The position numbers and the translations under genes are program-made. Below the pieces are notes generated by a model that was not told where the DNA came from, made no database searches, and saw only the letters and a list, made by a program, of their open reading frames with translations. Of a stretch of 64,000 nt of DNA, positions 16,663 through 25,590 are shown one piece after another (within the stretch, counting starts at the first letter, position 1; each line of letters starts with the position of its first letter). This DNA is from Paenibacillus_G filicis (GTDB lineage: Bacteria > Bacillota > Bacilli > Paenibacillales > NBRC-103111): assembly GCF_038070315.1 (NCBI RefSeq), contig NZ_JBBPCC010000010.1, forward strand, positions 202,739 through 266,738, in the 5' to 3' direction.

Positions 16663-17538
16663 ATGGCTACAACATCGATGGAACGCAAGCCGGATTGGCT
16701 GAAAACCAAGCTGACGAATGGCGAGTCGTATAAAGATTTAAAGAATATGATGCGCAACAAGACGTTGCATACGGTATGCGAGGAAGCAAAATGTCCGAAT
16801 ATTCACGAATGCTGGGCGAATCGCACAGCAACATTTATGATTCTCGGCGATATTTGCACACGCGCCTGCCGGTTCTGCGCCGTCAAGACAGGCTTGCCGA
16901 CGGAATTGGATCTTCAGGAGCCTGAACGGGTGGCCGAAGCGGCGGAGCAGATGGGCTTGCGTCACGTTGTCGTGACCTCCGTAGCCCGGGATGATCTGAA
17001 GGACGGCGGAGCCTCGATCTTCGCTGCGACCATCCGCGCTATTCGGCAGCGGATGCCTCTGTCCGGCGTAGAGGTGCTGATTCCCGATTTCCAAGGTGAT
17101 GAGGAGGCACTGCGCACGGTATTGGAAGCGAAGCCGCATATTCTGAATCACAATGTGGAGACGGTAGAACGGATGTCGGACCGGGTCAGAGCCCGGGCCA
17201 AATACCGCCGGTCGATCGAATTGCTGGAGCGTTCCAAGCAGATTGCGCCGTCCATCCCGACCAAGTCAAGCATTATGCTGGGTGTGGGCGAGACCTGGGA
17301 CGAGATCCTGCAGACGATGGACGACTTGCGTGCCGTTGATTGCAATATCATGACGATCGGGCAATACCTTCAGCCGAGTCCGCAGCATTTACCCGTGAGC
17401 CAGTATTATACGCCGGACCAATTTGCCGAATTAAAGGCGGAGGGAATGAAACGCGGGTTTAAGCATGTGGAGTCCGGTCCGCTCGTTCGCAGCTCCTACC
17501 ATGCCCATGATCAGGTCAAATCGGCGGAGCAGTCGTAA
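16663..17538 (+). CDS. lipA: Lipoyl synthase
   Basis: A 291-residue radical SAM enzyme that inserts two sulfurs into protein-bound octanoyl groups to form lipoyl cofactors. Both iron-sulfur motifs are present: CEEAKCPNIHEC (auxiliary cluster) and CTRACRFC (the radical SAM CxxxCxxC cluster). HNVETV, MLGVGE and QYLQPSPQHLPV are conserved. The C-terminal RSSYHA region supplies the last auxiliary cluster ligand serine. The adjacent yutD reproduces the Bacillus gene order. Confidence 0.97.
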   Translation: MATTSMERKPDWLKTKLTNGESYKDLKNMMRNKTLHTVCEEAKCPNIHECWANRTATFMILGDICTRACRFCAVKTGLPTELDLQEPERVAEAAEQMGLRHVVVTSVARDDLKDGGASIFAATIRAIRQRMPLSGVEVLIPDFQGDEEALRTVLEAKPHILNHNVETVERMSDRVRARAKYRRSIELLERSKQIAPSIPTKSSIMLGVGETWDEILQTMDDLRAVDCNIMTIGQYLQPSPQHLPVSQYYTPDQFAELKAEGMKRGFKHVESGPLVRSSYHAHDQVKSAEQS

Positions 17539-17556
17539 CCAGGGGAGGCGCGAATC

Positions 17557-18390
17557 GTGATCCATATTGCCAACAAAACGTATGAGGTTCTTGTCGATCA
17601 CAAGAACGGCTGGCGCCCCGAAGCGTTTCGCGACCGCTACAGCGAGGTTTTGGACCGCTATGACTATGTCGTTGGAGACTGGGGCTACAGCCAACTGCGG
17701 CTGAGAGGTTTTTTCAAGGATACGCATCCTAAGGGAACGAAGGATACGATTATTTCGACGATTCAGGATTACTTGAATGAATACTGTAACTTTGGCTGTG
17801 CGTATTTCATCCTCGAGAAAGTGGCTACCCGGGAGCTCTCTCCCTCCGAGGAGGGCGGCGAGCCTGTGCTGGCCGAGGAAGAATACGAGCAGGCGCAGGG
17901 GGCTAGGCAGCACCGCGCGCAGGAGCGCAAGGAACAGATTAGCGCGCGGCAGGCGGCAGCCGTTCAGACTTCCGCAGCAAGCGGTGAGGAAGGCAAGCCT
18001 CACGATCGCCAAGGCACCAAGCAGCATGGCGAAAAGCGCTATGGTCAGCAGCATGGTGGGCGTGGCCAGCATGACAAGAACCAGCCGGAGGGCTCGTCTA
18101 ACAAGCAGAACGGCGGGTATAAACAGGGTGGCAGCCGTCAGAAGGACGGCAAGCCGGGCGGTCAGCAGCGTCAGGGTCAGCAAGGCTCTCCGCGCAATGA
18201 TCGTGGCGAGCGACCGGATCGCGGTGAACGCCCGGACCGTGGCGAACGTCCTGACCGTGGTGAGCGCCCGGAGCAAGGGGGACGCTCCGGCGGCCATCCG
18301 AATGCCCAGCACAATCGACCGAATAAACCGCATCACAAAAGCAACCCAGGCGGCAATCAGAAGCCTAAGCAGGAATCAACCCGCGTATAG
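17557..18390 (+). CDS. yutD: YutD-family protein with long basic disordered tail
   Basis: Residues about 1-95 form the YutD (DUF1027) domain: VDHKNGWRPEAFRDRYSEVL, YDYVVGDWGYSQLRLRGFF, then a conserved CNFGCAYFILEK with two cysteines. Bacillus YutD is only about 100 residues; the remaining 180 residues here are low-complexity, rich in Gly, Gln, Arg, Lys and Asn, and include four consecutive GERPDR-type repeats at about residues 213-245. Such tails often bind RNA or are flexible. GGGGAGGCG precedes the GTG start. The function of the domain is unknown; its link to lipA is conserved order only. Confidence 0.85.
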   Translation: MIHIANKTYEVLVDHKNGWRPEAFRDRYSEVLDRYDYVVGDWGYSQLRLRGFFKDTHPKGTKDTIISTIQDYLNEYCNFGCAYFILEKVATRELSPSEEGGEPVLAEEEYEQAQGARQHRAQERKEQISARQAAAVQTSAASGEEGKPHDRQGTKQHGEKRYGQQHGGRGQHDKNQPEGSSNKQNGGYKQGGSRQKDGKPGGQQRQGQQGSPRNDRGERPDRGERPDRGERPDRGERPEQGGRSGGHPNAQHNRPNKPHHKSNPGGNQKPKQESTRV

Positions 18391-18410
18391 TTCGTATAGT
18401 TGTTCATAGG

Positions 18411-18442
18411 AAAGACCCTTCCATTGATCTGGAGGGGTCTTT
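18411..18442 (+). terminator. Terminator of lipA-yutD
   Basis: AAAGACCC-TTCC pairs with GG-AGGGGTCTTT around an 8-base loop, followed by GTTTG. It lies 20 bases after the yutD stop. Confidence 0.8.
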
Positions 18443-18519
18443 GTTTGTGGAATCAAATTTCCTGCATAACACACTCAGGCTTACAAGAAAGCCCATGACA
18501 AAGAACTTGCCGGGCAGAC

Positions 18520-19332
18520 CTACATCATGTCATACCCGATAAACGCCTCGCGTACACGACTCCAGAACGGAAAGGGACGGAAGCGGGCAAACTTTACCTT
18601 CTTGCCTGCGGCTACCATGCTGCGGATCGACAAAATATCGTTGCGCTGCATGTAGACATGGTCCAGCGACAAGATGATATTTTGGTTGGCCCGCGGGTAA
18701 ATATCGCAATGATGGTGCTTGGGCAGCAGGATCGGCGAGCCGAGTGTCCGGAAGACACGGTTATTGATTGAAGCGATTTCGGCTATTTGGATCGCATCCA
18801 GCGATGGATGCACGATGGCACCCCCAAGGCTTTTATTATAGGCCGTGCTGCCTGAAGGGGTGGAAATACAGATGCCGTCGCCCCGGAAGGTCTCCAGCAG
18901 CTCATCATTGATATGCAGCTCTGCGACAAGCGTGGCATCCACGCCTTTCAGCGTGAATTCGTTCAAGGCCAGCTCTGTCTCGATACCGCGCTGCGTCGTA
19001 ATTTGGATCTCGACCAGAGGGTATTTAACGACACGCAGGTCGTTCTGCTGCGCGCTCTCGCCCATCAATTGCGCCAGCAGCTCCACCTCATCCGGCTTCC
19101 AATCGGCAAAAAAACCGAGACGTCCCGTATGTATGCCTACAAATGCAATATGGTCAAGCTGATCTTTATACCGGTGAAACGCATGGAGCAGTGTACCGTC
19201 TCCGCCGATGGACAGCACGATATCCGGGCTGTCCTCTTCATGCGTCAGTCCGAGCTTCTGGATCAATTCGTGAAAGTTGTTCATCAATTGAATGGATATT
19301 TCGTCACCGCGGTGAATGACATTGTACTTCAA
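18520..19332 (-). CDS. nadK: NAD kinase
   Basis: A 270-residue cytosolic kinase that phosphorylates NAD to NADP. The substrate motif SIGGDGTLLHAFHRY is at about residues 42-56, GRLGFFADW lies near 71-79, and the NAD-binding TPSGSTAYNKSLGGAIVHP at about 158-176. The start is a TTG eight bases after GGAGGAGG. The leader carries a 38-base repeat array whose last copy ends next to the ribosome site. Bacilli often have two NAD kinases; which paralogue this is cannot be said. Confidence 0.95.
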   Translation of the reverse strand: MKYNVIHRGDEISIQLMNNFHELIQKLGLTHEEDSPDIVLSIGGDGTLLHAFHRYKDQLDHIAFVGIHTGRLGFFADWKPDEVELLAQLMGESAQQNDLRVVKYPLVEIQITTQRGIETELALNEFTLKGVDATLVAELHINDELLETFRGDGICISTPSGSTAYNKSLGGAIVHPSLDAIQIAEIASINNRVFRTLGSPILLPKHHHCDIYPRANQNIILSLDHVYMQRNDILSIRSMVAAGKKVKFARFRPFPFWSRVREAFIGYDMM

Positions 19333-19348
19333 CAGGTTGTCCTCCTCC

Positions 19349-19447
19349 AGGCTTTCGTCAGAAAGCCACTTCGTAAGGTGATGCTCAGGCTTTCGTCAGA
19401 AAGCCACTTCGTAAGGTGATGCTTAGGCTTTCGTCAGAAAGCCACTT
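19349..19447 (-). repeat. 38-bp tandem repeat (about 2.6 copies) in the nadK leader
   Basis: Copies start at 19349, 19387 and 19425 (the last partial) and are nearly identical. Each holds a small inverted repeat, GGCTTTC..GAAAGCC, with a 4-base loop. They lie directly upstream of the nadK ribosome site, so the mRNA leader has three successive hairpins. The rest of 19333-19660 has no gene that I can support. Confidence 0.9.
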
Positions 19448-19611
19448 CCCATTCATCATAAACAATCTGGCCTCATAACACAATGCGGCCCGGTGCTTGG
19501 GCAGAGAAAGGGGGATGGGTACAAATTGCCCCTATGCCGGATGCACAGCGATGTAACCGTTACCTAGGATGTAAGGCAGTGTTTGCACAAAATAAGGACA
19601 TATTTAAACAA

Positions 19612-19643
19612 GAAAAAAAACCGCTTCGTCCATGACGAAGCGG
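19612..19643 (-). terminator. Terminator of the glucan phosphorylase gene
   Basis: On the minus strand CCGCTTCGT pairs with ACGAAGCGG around a 5-base loop and is followed by an 8- to 9-base T-run. It lies 18 bases after the stop. Confidence 0.92.
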
Positions 19644-19660
19644 CAGATGAAACGCTGAGT

Positions 19661-22258
19661 TCAATAGGTTTTGACGAGGGGCAGCTCGAACGAAGTGGCG
19701 AAATTCGTGCTGACTGGATGCACCCTGACACTGAAATGGGGGCCGTGACGGAGATGGGACGGGACAATGGCACGATAGATGAATAGGCCTTCGCCTAACT
19801 GGCGGGAAGGTTCCATCGGGACGACCACCTGCTCCCAGCCGCTTGCGGTGTCCTCGTAGTAGATCAGGTCAACCGCCGTATCCTGGTACCAGACAGGTCC
19901 GAACTGTACAGTGACCGACACTTCCTTGACAGGCTCGGCAGTCCGGGCGGTTTTGCCGCTTTGAAGCGAATCGCTAACCTCGATCACGCGGACGTGATGC
20001 CAGTTGTCCGAGATGAATTTTTTAAAGTCCGCGACTTTCCGGGCCTCTTCGTATGAATTGGTGATGAACCGCTGGGTCCGCTCCAGAGAGGGAATGTAGG
20101 CGCCCGCCGTATAGTCGGCGACCATCCGGTCCGTGTTATAGACGGGAGACAGCGTCTGGATCGAACGTTTCATCCGCTCGATCCATTGGACCGGCAGGGG
20201 GCCTTGATTGTAGTACAGCGGGACGATTTCTTGCTCCAGCACCTGGTAGAGAGATTGAGTATTCTGGCGTCCCTGGGTCTCCTCATCAGCATTCAGGTCT
20301 GAGTCAATGCTCCAGCCGTTGCTCCCGTCATAGCCTTCCTCCCACCAACCGTCCAGCACGCTGAAATTAATGACGCCGTTCAGCGCAGCCTTCTGCCCGC
20401 TCGTACCACTCGCCTCGTACGGACGACGTGGATTGTTAAGCCAGATGTCTACGCCTTGGACGAGGGCCCGCGCTACATTGATATCATAATTTTCCAGCAG
20501 AACGATCTTGCCCTTGAACCGCTCGAGTTGGGACACCTGATAGATTTCACGAAGCATATCCTGACCGGGACGGTCGGCGGGATGAGCCTTGCCGGCAAAA
20601 ATGAACTGCACGGGGCGCTCCGGATCATTGACGAGTCGATCCAGACGTTTGAGGTCATTGAAGATCAGCGTAGCCCGTTTGTACGTAGCGAACCGGCGGG
20701 CAAAGCCGATCGTGAGGGCGTGTTTGGACAGATAGCCACGGGCTTCCCCGATCTGATGATCGGACTGTCCGTTTCGGCGGCGCTGCTCGGCCAGGTTGGC
20801 CCGCGCCAGGCGAATCATCGTTTCCTTCAGCTCCTCGTGCACCTTCCACAACGATTCGCTAGGGATCAGATCGATACCCCGCCATACGTCCGGGTTCATC
20901 TGATTGAGTGTCCAGTTGCCAGGCAGGAACCGGTCGAACAGCTCCTTGAGCTGCGGAGCAAGCCAGGTGCTGAGATGTACGCCATTAGTGATGTGGCCGA
21001 TGGGAACCTCGCGAATGTCGATATGGCCATGAAAGTCCCGGAACATCTGGCGGGACACATGCCCGTGCAGCTTACTCACGCCGTTGCGAAGAGCGGAGGT
21101 GTTCAGCGCCAGATGGGTCATGTTGAAGGTCTGACTGGATTCGTCAAAGCCGAGCCGTGTCAGATCGTGGCGCAAGGCCGGATGATCGGTGAACAGTCTG
21201 GTGAAATAATAATCGAACATCGCCAGAGGAAATGCATCATGTCCTGCCGCCACTGGCGTATGTGTGGTAAACACAGTGCTGGCGCGGACGACCTCCAGCG
21301 CGACATGGAAGGGGAGTCCCAGCTCAAGCTGTTCTTTTAGCCTTTCGAACGACAGGAAGGCGGCATGACCTTCATTGATATGATAGGCCCCTGTAGGGAC
21401 GTTAAGCGCCCGTAGGGCGCGGATGCCTCCGATACCGAGCAGCATTTCCTGAGCAATCCGGACATCCTGCGTCCCTCCGTATAGCTGTGCGGTCAAGTCG
21501 CGGTCCCAGGAGCTGTTCTCCTCCAGGTCGGCATCCAGCAGCAGCACCCGGATACGCCCGACCCGAGCCTGCCACACCTTCAAGCGGACAGTACGATCGG
21601 CTACATCCACGGTGACGTACAGCTCTTGAGGTTCCGGTTGTTCAGCGTCCCGTGGCGTCCCCGCATCTTCGTCTGAAACATTGGCTTTCTCCGCATGTAA
21701 AGCCAAAGCCGGTGTAATTGGCAGTGTGCGGAAGTGATAGGGGACGCTTTCGGCCAGTTGATGCCCCTTGGAATCCAGCTTCTGGCGAAAGTAGCCCTTT
21801 TTGTATAGCAAGCCTACTCCGATCAGAGGAATGCCGAGGTCACTGGCGGATTTACAATGATCCCCCGCGAGGATACCCAACCCGCCGGAGTAGATGGGCA
21901 GCGATTCATGGAAGCCGAACTCCGCGGAGAAATAAGCGATTGCATGCCGGGACTGATGCGGATAATGGCGGCTAAACCAGGTTCCGGCGCCCATATATTC
22001 GTCGAATTGCCTGAGCACAGCCTCATAGCGATTCAAGAAGGATTCGTCTGCAGCCAGCCGTTCGAGCGTGTCCTCCGATACCTTGGTTAATAGCTCTACG
22101 GGGTTATGGCGTGTCTGCAGCCAGAGCTCTGCATCAATATCGGCAAATAGGGCCTGGGCGCTGCCGTTCCAGCTAAACCACAGATTCAGGGCGAGATCCG
22201 ACAGTCTGGCAATAGCCGCAGGAAGGCGGAAGGATGGTGCCGGGAACAACGTGGACAT
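19661..22258 (-). CDS. glgP: Alpha-glucan (glycogen/maltodextrin) phosphorylase
   Basis: The 865-residue enzyme belongs to the shorter alpha-glucan phosphorylase branch of family GT35, with an N-terminal DUF3417-type domain (about residues 1-110; LALNLWFSWNGSAQALF). The substrate region YHINEGHAAF and THTPVAAGHD are present, and the pyridoxal-phosphate lysine is in the segment NPRRPYEASGTSGQKAALNG (residues around 600-620). It releases glucose 1-phosphate from storage or imported glucans. GAGGTGA precedes the ATG. It is transcribed alone; no other glycogen genes are linked. Confidence 0.92.
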   Translation of the reverse strand: MSTLFPAPSFRLPAAIARLSDLALNLWFSWNGSAQALFADIDAELWLQTRHNPVELLTKVSEDTLERLAADESFLNRYEAVLRQFDEYMGAGTWFSRHYPHQSRHAIAYFSAEFGFHESLPIYSGGLGILAGDHCKSASDLGIPLIGVGLLYKKGYFRQKLDSKGHQLAESVPYHFRTLPITPALALHAEKANVSDEDAGTPRDAEQPEPQELYVTVDVADRTVRLKVWQARVGRIRVLLLDADLEENSSWDRDLTAQLYGGTQDVRIAQEMLLGIGGIRALRALNVPTGAYHINEGHAAFLSFERLKEQLELGLPFHVALEVVRASTVFTTHTPVAAGHDAFPLAMFDYYFTRLFTDHPALRHDLTRLGFDESSQTFNMTHLALNTSALRNGVSKLHGHVSRQMFRDFHGHIDIREVPIGHITNGVHLSTWLAPQLKELFDRFLPGNWTLNQMNPDVWRGIDLIPSESLWKVHEELKETMIRLARANLAEQRRRNGQSDHQIGEARGYLSKHALTIGFARRFATYKRATLIFNDLKRLDRLVNDPERPVQFIFAGKAHPADRPGQDMLREIYQVSQLERFKGKIVLLENYDINVARALVQGVDIWLNNPRRPYEASGTSGQKAALNGVINFSVLDGWWEEGYDGSNGWSIDSDLNADEETQGRQNTQSLYQVLEQEIVPLYYNQGPLPVQWIERMKRSIQTLSPVYNTDRMVADYTAGAYIPSLERTQRFITNSYEEARKVADFKKFISDNWHHVRVIEVSDSLQSGKTARTAEPVKEVSVTVQFGPVWYQDTAVDLIYYEDTASGWEQVVVPMEPSRQLGEGLFIYRAIVPSHLRHGPHFSVRVHPVSTNFATSFELPLVKTY

Positions 22259-22322
22259 GGGTTCACCTCAAGTTTCATCATAATGAACTACTTATGCCGG
22301 GGGTACATGTCTGATTAGTATT

Positions 22323-23573
22323 TTAAGTTCGGAGACGCTTCATGCACGCCCGGATGAAGTAAAAGACGAAGGACAGCGCGAGCAGTGCGGCAAGCGTACC
22401 GGAGAGCAGCCAGAATGCCTGCGGCAGCGTGTACCGAACCCAGGATGTGACGGGGCGGGCCATATCGACGGCCGACACGGAAGAAGGAGCGGTGTCCAGC
22501 CACCCGGCAAGAGGCTTCCACAGCAGCAGCACCAGCAAGAAAGCCAGCAGGCCGTGAATGAACCGGGCCGCGGCAAAGGGCCAATACCTCAGAGGCGTGT
22601 GATGCAGCAGGCTGACGATCTGAGCGTGCACGGACATGCCTCCCCATGATAGCACCCAGGCTGCGATGGCCGCCTGATACATCAGCGAGATGCCAGGAGC
22701 GCTGCCGGCCGCCTTGGCTCCCAGGGTCACCTCGAAGAAGCCGTTAACTATGGCTTGGGATAACACGGCAGGCAATCCGATGCTGTGGAGCAGCGCTTGG
22801 ACCCCGGCATAAATATAGGTCATGATGCCGGCTGAGGCCATCACCTCCATGACAACGGAGAAAAAAACGACAAGACCGCCGATAATAAATGACATCTGCA
22901 GGCCGGAGGAGAGTGCTTGCGTTACCATGACACTGAGCGGTCTGCCATCCTGCAGCCTGGCCCGGTGCATGGCTTCGAACGCTTGCCTCCCTATTCCGCC
23001 GCGGACTGGGGGCTTTGCGCCGGTATAGAGCTGATGCGGGTTATTACCCGCGGAGCGCCTGCCATGAAACCTCATGATCAGCCCGACGAGCACGGCAGAG
23101 CCGTAATGGGCACTGGCCAGAATCCCAGCGAGCGCCGCATTGTGAAAAAAACCGACCGACACCGCACCGATCAGGAAAATCGGGTCCGAGGATGTCGTGA
23201 AGGCGACCAGACGCTCGCCTTCCTCCCGATTGACCAGCTTCTGCTCGTAGAGCTGCGCCGTCATCCGGGCGCTTACCGGATATCCCGAGGCAAAGCCGAT
23301 CGCCATGACGAAGCCGCCGATGCCGGGAATGCGGAACAACGGACGCATCATCGGATCGAGCAGCATGCCGAAGAAATGGACGATGCCGATGCCCAGCATC
23401 AATTCGGAGATGACGATGAACGGAAATAAAGCAGGAAAAAGCACGTCCCACCAGATGGAAATTCCTCTCAGCGAGGCCTGAAGCGAAGGCTCGGGATAAA
23501 CCAAGATCAAGCCGGCGAGCGCTGCGGCCAAGAGCGAGATAAGCAGTAGGCCGGGATTAGCGGCGCGCATCAT
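22323..23573 (-). CDS. ylbJ: Sporulation integral membrane protein YlbJ
   Basis: A polytopic membrane protein of 416 residues with nucleoside-recognition (Gate)-like segments. The stretch LFPALFPFIVISELMLGIGI, then GFVMAIGFASGYPVSARM and FTTSSDPIFLIGAVSVGFF, is characteristic of YlbJ, which is needed for spore cortex formation in Bacillus. I chose ATG 23573, eight bases after GAGAGG; an upstream in-frame extension of 28 codons has no better site. It is transcribed alone on the minus strand, divergent from a small membrane peptide gene. Confidence 0.9.
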   Translation of the reverse strand: MMRAANPGLLLISLLAAALAGLILVYPEPSLQASLRGISIWWDVLFPALFPFIVISELMLGIGIVHFFGMLLDPMMRPLFRIPGIGGFVMAIGFASGYPVSARMTAQLYEQKLVNREEGERLVAFTTSSDPIFLIGAVSVGFFHNAALAGILASAHYGSAVLVGLIMRFHGRRSAGNNPHQLYTGAKPPVRGGIGRQAFEAMHRARLQDGRPLSVMVTQALSSGLQMSFIIGGLVVFFSVVMEVMASAGIMTYIYAGVQALLHSIGLPAVLSQAIVNGFFEVTLGAKAAGSAPGISLMYQAAIAAWVLSWGGMSVHAQIVSLLHHTPLRYWPFAAARFIHGLLAFLLVLLLWKPLAGWLDTAPSSVSAVDMARPVTSWVRYTLPQAFWLLSGTLAALLALSFVFYFIRACMKRLRT

Positions 23574-23750
23574 AGTCACTTCCTCTCCGTGAAAAAGCCT
23601 GTCTCTTTTGTATATGATGGCCAGGCGGGAGACATGCTTCAAGAGGTTGCTGTGCACCCAGCCAAAATTATTGGGAAGGCTTACAAAAATGCTGAATGTT
23701 TAGACTTTTTATGGTACAATGTGACTAATATGAGAACGGGAGTGATCCTT

Positions 23751-23846
23751 ATGATGGGTGTTATTGCTGGAATTCTCGTATGCGCATTCGTTTATGTCAT
23801 AAGGGAGACCTTGATGACCTCGGGTGAAGAAGACACGTACAGCTGA
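23751..23846 (+). CDS. Small single-span membrane peptide (31 residues)
   Basis: MMGVIAGILVCAFVYVIRE leads a 31-residue peptide with one membrane helix and an acidic tail. GGGAG lies eight bases before the ATG. An extended -10 promoter (TGGTACAAT, 23712-23720) stands about 30 bases upstream and a hairpin terminator follows at 23896-23927, so the gene has a complete transcription unit. An in-frame ATG at 23730 would lengthen it by seven residues but has no ribosome site. No family recognised. Confidence 0.5.
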   Translation: MMGVIAGILVCAFVYVIRETLMTSGEEDTYS

Positions 23847-23895
23847 GTCGGGAGCGGAAGGCAGCAGCGACCGCATAGGTTTTGAGATCGATCAC

Positions 23896-23927
23896 GATGC
23901 TAAGGCGCAGGCGTTAGCATCTTTTTT
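23896..23927 (+). terminator. Terminator between small membrane peptide and hemoglobin gene
   Basis: GATGCTAA pairs with TTAGCATC around a GC-rich loop and is followed by TTTTTT. It ends 11 bases before the hemoglobin ribosome site, so the hemoglobin gene either has another promoter or depends on readthrough. Confidence 0.8.
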
Positions 23928-23946
23928 CGTTGAGGAGATGAATGTC

Positions 23947-24333
23947 ATGTCAGAGGATGAGCAGAGCCGTCAGACCTTCTATGAAGCGCTTGGAGGAGCT
24001 GAAGGCATCCGCCGGATAGTCGAGAGCTTTTACCCGAAGGTGCAGGCGCATCCGCTGCTGGGGCCGCTGTTTCCCGAGAATATAGATCCGGTTATAGAGA
24101 AGCAGTATATGTTCTTAAGCCAGTTCTTCGGTGGTCCGCCCTTGTTCTCGGAGGCACACGGGCATCCGATGATGCGGGCCCGGCATCTGCCGTTCCCGAT
24201 CACGGAGGAGCGGGCCAAGGCATGGCTCGGCTGCATGGCGCAGGCGCTCGAGGAGTCCGGCTTGGATCACAAGGTGCAGCTGGCTGCGTTAGAACGTCTG
24301 AAGGGTCCGGCTTACCATTTTATTAACAGCTAG
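23947..24333 (+). CDS. Group II truncated hemoglobin (YjbI-like)
   Basis: A 128-residue truncated globin. TFYEALGGAEGIRRIVESFYPKV is the B-helix region with the distal Tyr; HPMMRARHLPFPITEERAKAWL includes the proximal His and the conserved Trp of group II. These proteins bind oxygen or nitric oxide in the cytoplasm. I chose ATG 23947 because GAGGAG lies nine bases upstream; the ATG at 23938 abuts that site. In Bacillus the orthologue (YjbI) is near spx-related genes; here it precedes a DUF2225 gene by 30 bases. Confidence 0.9.
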   Translation: MSEDEQSRQTFYEALGGAEGIRRIVESFYPKVQAHPLLGPLFPENIDPVIEKQYMFLSQFFGGPPLFSEAHGHPMMRARHLPFPITEERAKAWLGCMAQALEESGLDHKVQLAALERLKGPAYHFINS

Positions 24334-24363
24334 ACAATCTAGGTAGCAGAAGGATGGGTACGC

Positions 24364-25062
24364 ATGGTAGAACCACTATTTCAGACCAAAGTGCAGTGCC
24401 CTCAGTGTGAGGCGGAATTTAAAACCTCACGGGTCCGTCCTAGCTTCAAGAAACCGGTGAAGACGGACACGGATTTTTGTCTGCATTATAAGGAAGTCAA
24501 CCCGGACTATTACGTAGTTCGAATTTGTCCGCATTGCGGTTTCGCCAGTACGGAGAACTCCAAGAGCAAGCTGACCCCTCCGCAGAAGCTGGTGTTCCAG
24601 GAGAAGATCGGTGCCCAGTGGACGTTCAAGGAATATAGCGGAGAGCGTCGCTGGGAGGATGCACTGTATGCGTATAAGCTGGCCCTTGTATGCGCTCAGA
24701 CTGTAAACGAACAAGCCCGGCTGACGGCCGGCCTGCTTCATCAGATTGCCTGGCTGTACCGGAGCAAGGGGGATGACGAGCAGGAGAGCAGGTTCCTGAG
24801 GTATGCGTTAGCTGAATACATAAGGGCCTTCGAGACGGAGGCCGGCGAGATGAACAATGCCCGGCTGATGTACCTGATCGGAGAGCTGCACCGTCGACTG
24901 GATGAGTTTAATGAGGCGGTCAAATGGTTCTCCCGCGTCGTCAACGACAAGCGGATCATGGATGCAGGGATGATCCGGGCATGCCGGGAGCAATGGCAGG
25001 CTGTGCGAGAGGAAATGGAGGAGCGCAAGCTCCAGTTGAGCGAGGATGTTCAGGAGCTCTAA
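24364..25062 (+). CDS. DUF2225-family protein with zinc-ribbon and TPR-like region
   Basis: The 232-residue protein has two CxxC pairs, CPQCEAEF (about residue 12) and CPHCGFAST (about residue 56), forming a likely zinc ribbon, followed by a helical region with tetratricopeptide-like character (AWLYRSKGDDEQESRFLRYAL, MYLIGELHRRLDEFNEAVKWF). This is the layout of the DUF2225 family of Firmicutes, whose role is not known. It closes a plus-strand unit with the hemoglobin gene and ends just before a strong terminator. Confidence 0.82.
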   Translation: MVEPLFQTKVQCPQCEAEFKTSRVRPSFKKPVKTDTDFCLHYKEVNPDYYVVRICPHCGFASTENSKSKLTPPQKLVFQEKIGAQWTFKEYSGERRWEDALYAYKLALVCAQTVNEQARLTAGLLHQIAWLYRSKGDDEQESRFLRYALAEYIRAFETEAGEMNNARLMYLIGELHRRLDEFNEAVKWFSRVVNDKRIMDAGMIRACREQWQAVREEMEERKLQLSEDVQEL

Positions 25063-25064
25063 CG

Positions 25065-25115
25065 AAAAAGGCTTAAAGCGGCCCGCTTGACGGGCAGGCG
25101 CTTTAAGCCTTTTTT
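25065..25115. terminator. Strong bidirectional terminator
   Basis: AAAAAGGCTTAAAGCG pairs with CGCTTTAAGCCTTTTTT, with an inner GCCCG/CGGGC hairpin. It separates the converging DUF2225 gene and the yycC unit and has A/T-runs on both sides. Confidence 0.93.
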
Positions 25116-25152
25116 GTTTGCGGCAGCCGGGGTGAGCCGGGTGACCCGGAGA

Positions 25153-25395
25153 TTAAATCCCACTGCGGCGAAGGGGGCGGTCGGCGAGCAGATAATCCGC
25201 ATCGGCCTCGACCAGCATCAGCCGGTTGCGGCAGCAAGGGAGAACGAGCAGCTTCTTGATGCCTTCCTTCAGCTCGTCCAATTCCCGGAGTCCCAGAGGA
25301 AGCAGAATATGCTCTTTGGGACAGAAGGGGCAGGTTTGGATATACAGATCTTTACCGATCCGGTCATAGGGCCATGTACGCTCAAAGGGGATCAT
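25153..25395 (-). CDS. Hypothetical 80-residue protein with CxxC and CC motifs
   Basis: The protein is MIPFERTWPYDR at the start, with CPFC at about residue 22 and a CC pair at about residue 54, which could bind zinc. It starts six bases after the yycC stop, with GGAG overlapping the end of yycC, so the two genes form an operon. No family recognised. Its size, ribosome site and coupling to a real gene argue that it is translated. Confidence 0.6.
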   Translation of the reverse strand: MIPFERTWPYDRIGKDLYIQTCPFCPKEHILLPLGLRELDELKEGIKKLLVLPCCRNRLMLVEADADYLLADRPLRRSGI

Positions 25396-25401
25396 CGCCC
25401 G

Positions 25402-25590
25402 TTACTCCGCTTCCGGCTTGCCGGCCGATTCATCGGGCTTCGCCTGGCTTTCGTCCGGCTTGGCACTCGCGAGCTCTGCCAGCTTCTGCAGCAAAATATG
25501 CTGCGGCATATGCATTAGGTGCTCCAGGGGCACATTCAATTGCTTGGCCAGCTTCTGGGCTGTTTCCGGTGAAATTTGCAAGGGTCTCAT
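25402..25590 (-). CDS. yycC: YycC-family protein
   Basis: MRPLQISPETAQKLAKQLNV and the following LMHMPQHILLQKLAEL match Bacillus YycC almost residue for residue. The Bacillus protein ends soon after this, whereas the 62-residue product here has an added hydrophilic tail with two KPDES repeats. I chose the ATG at MRPLQ; an upstream extension of 13 codons is not family-like. Function unknown. Confidence 0.82.
   Translation of the reverse strand: MRPLQISPETAQKLAKQLNVPLEHLMHMPQHILLQKLAELASAKPDESQAKPDESAGKPEAE

Noticed and set aside
20456..21340. 294-codon frame antisense to the glucan phosphorylase
   Set aside because: No ribosome site or family similarity; the sense gene is well supported.
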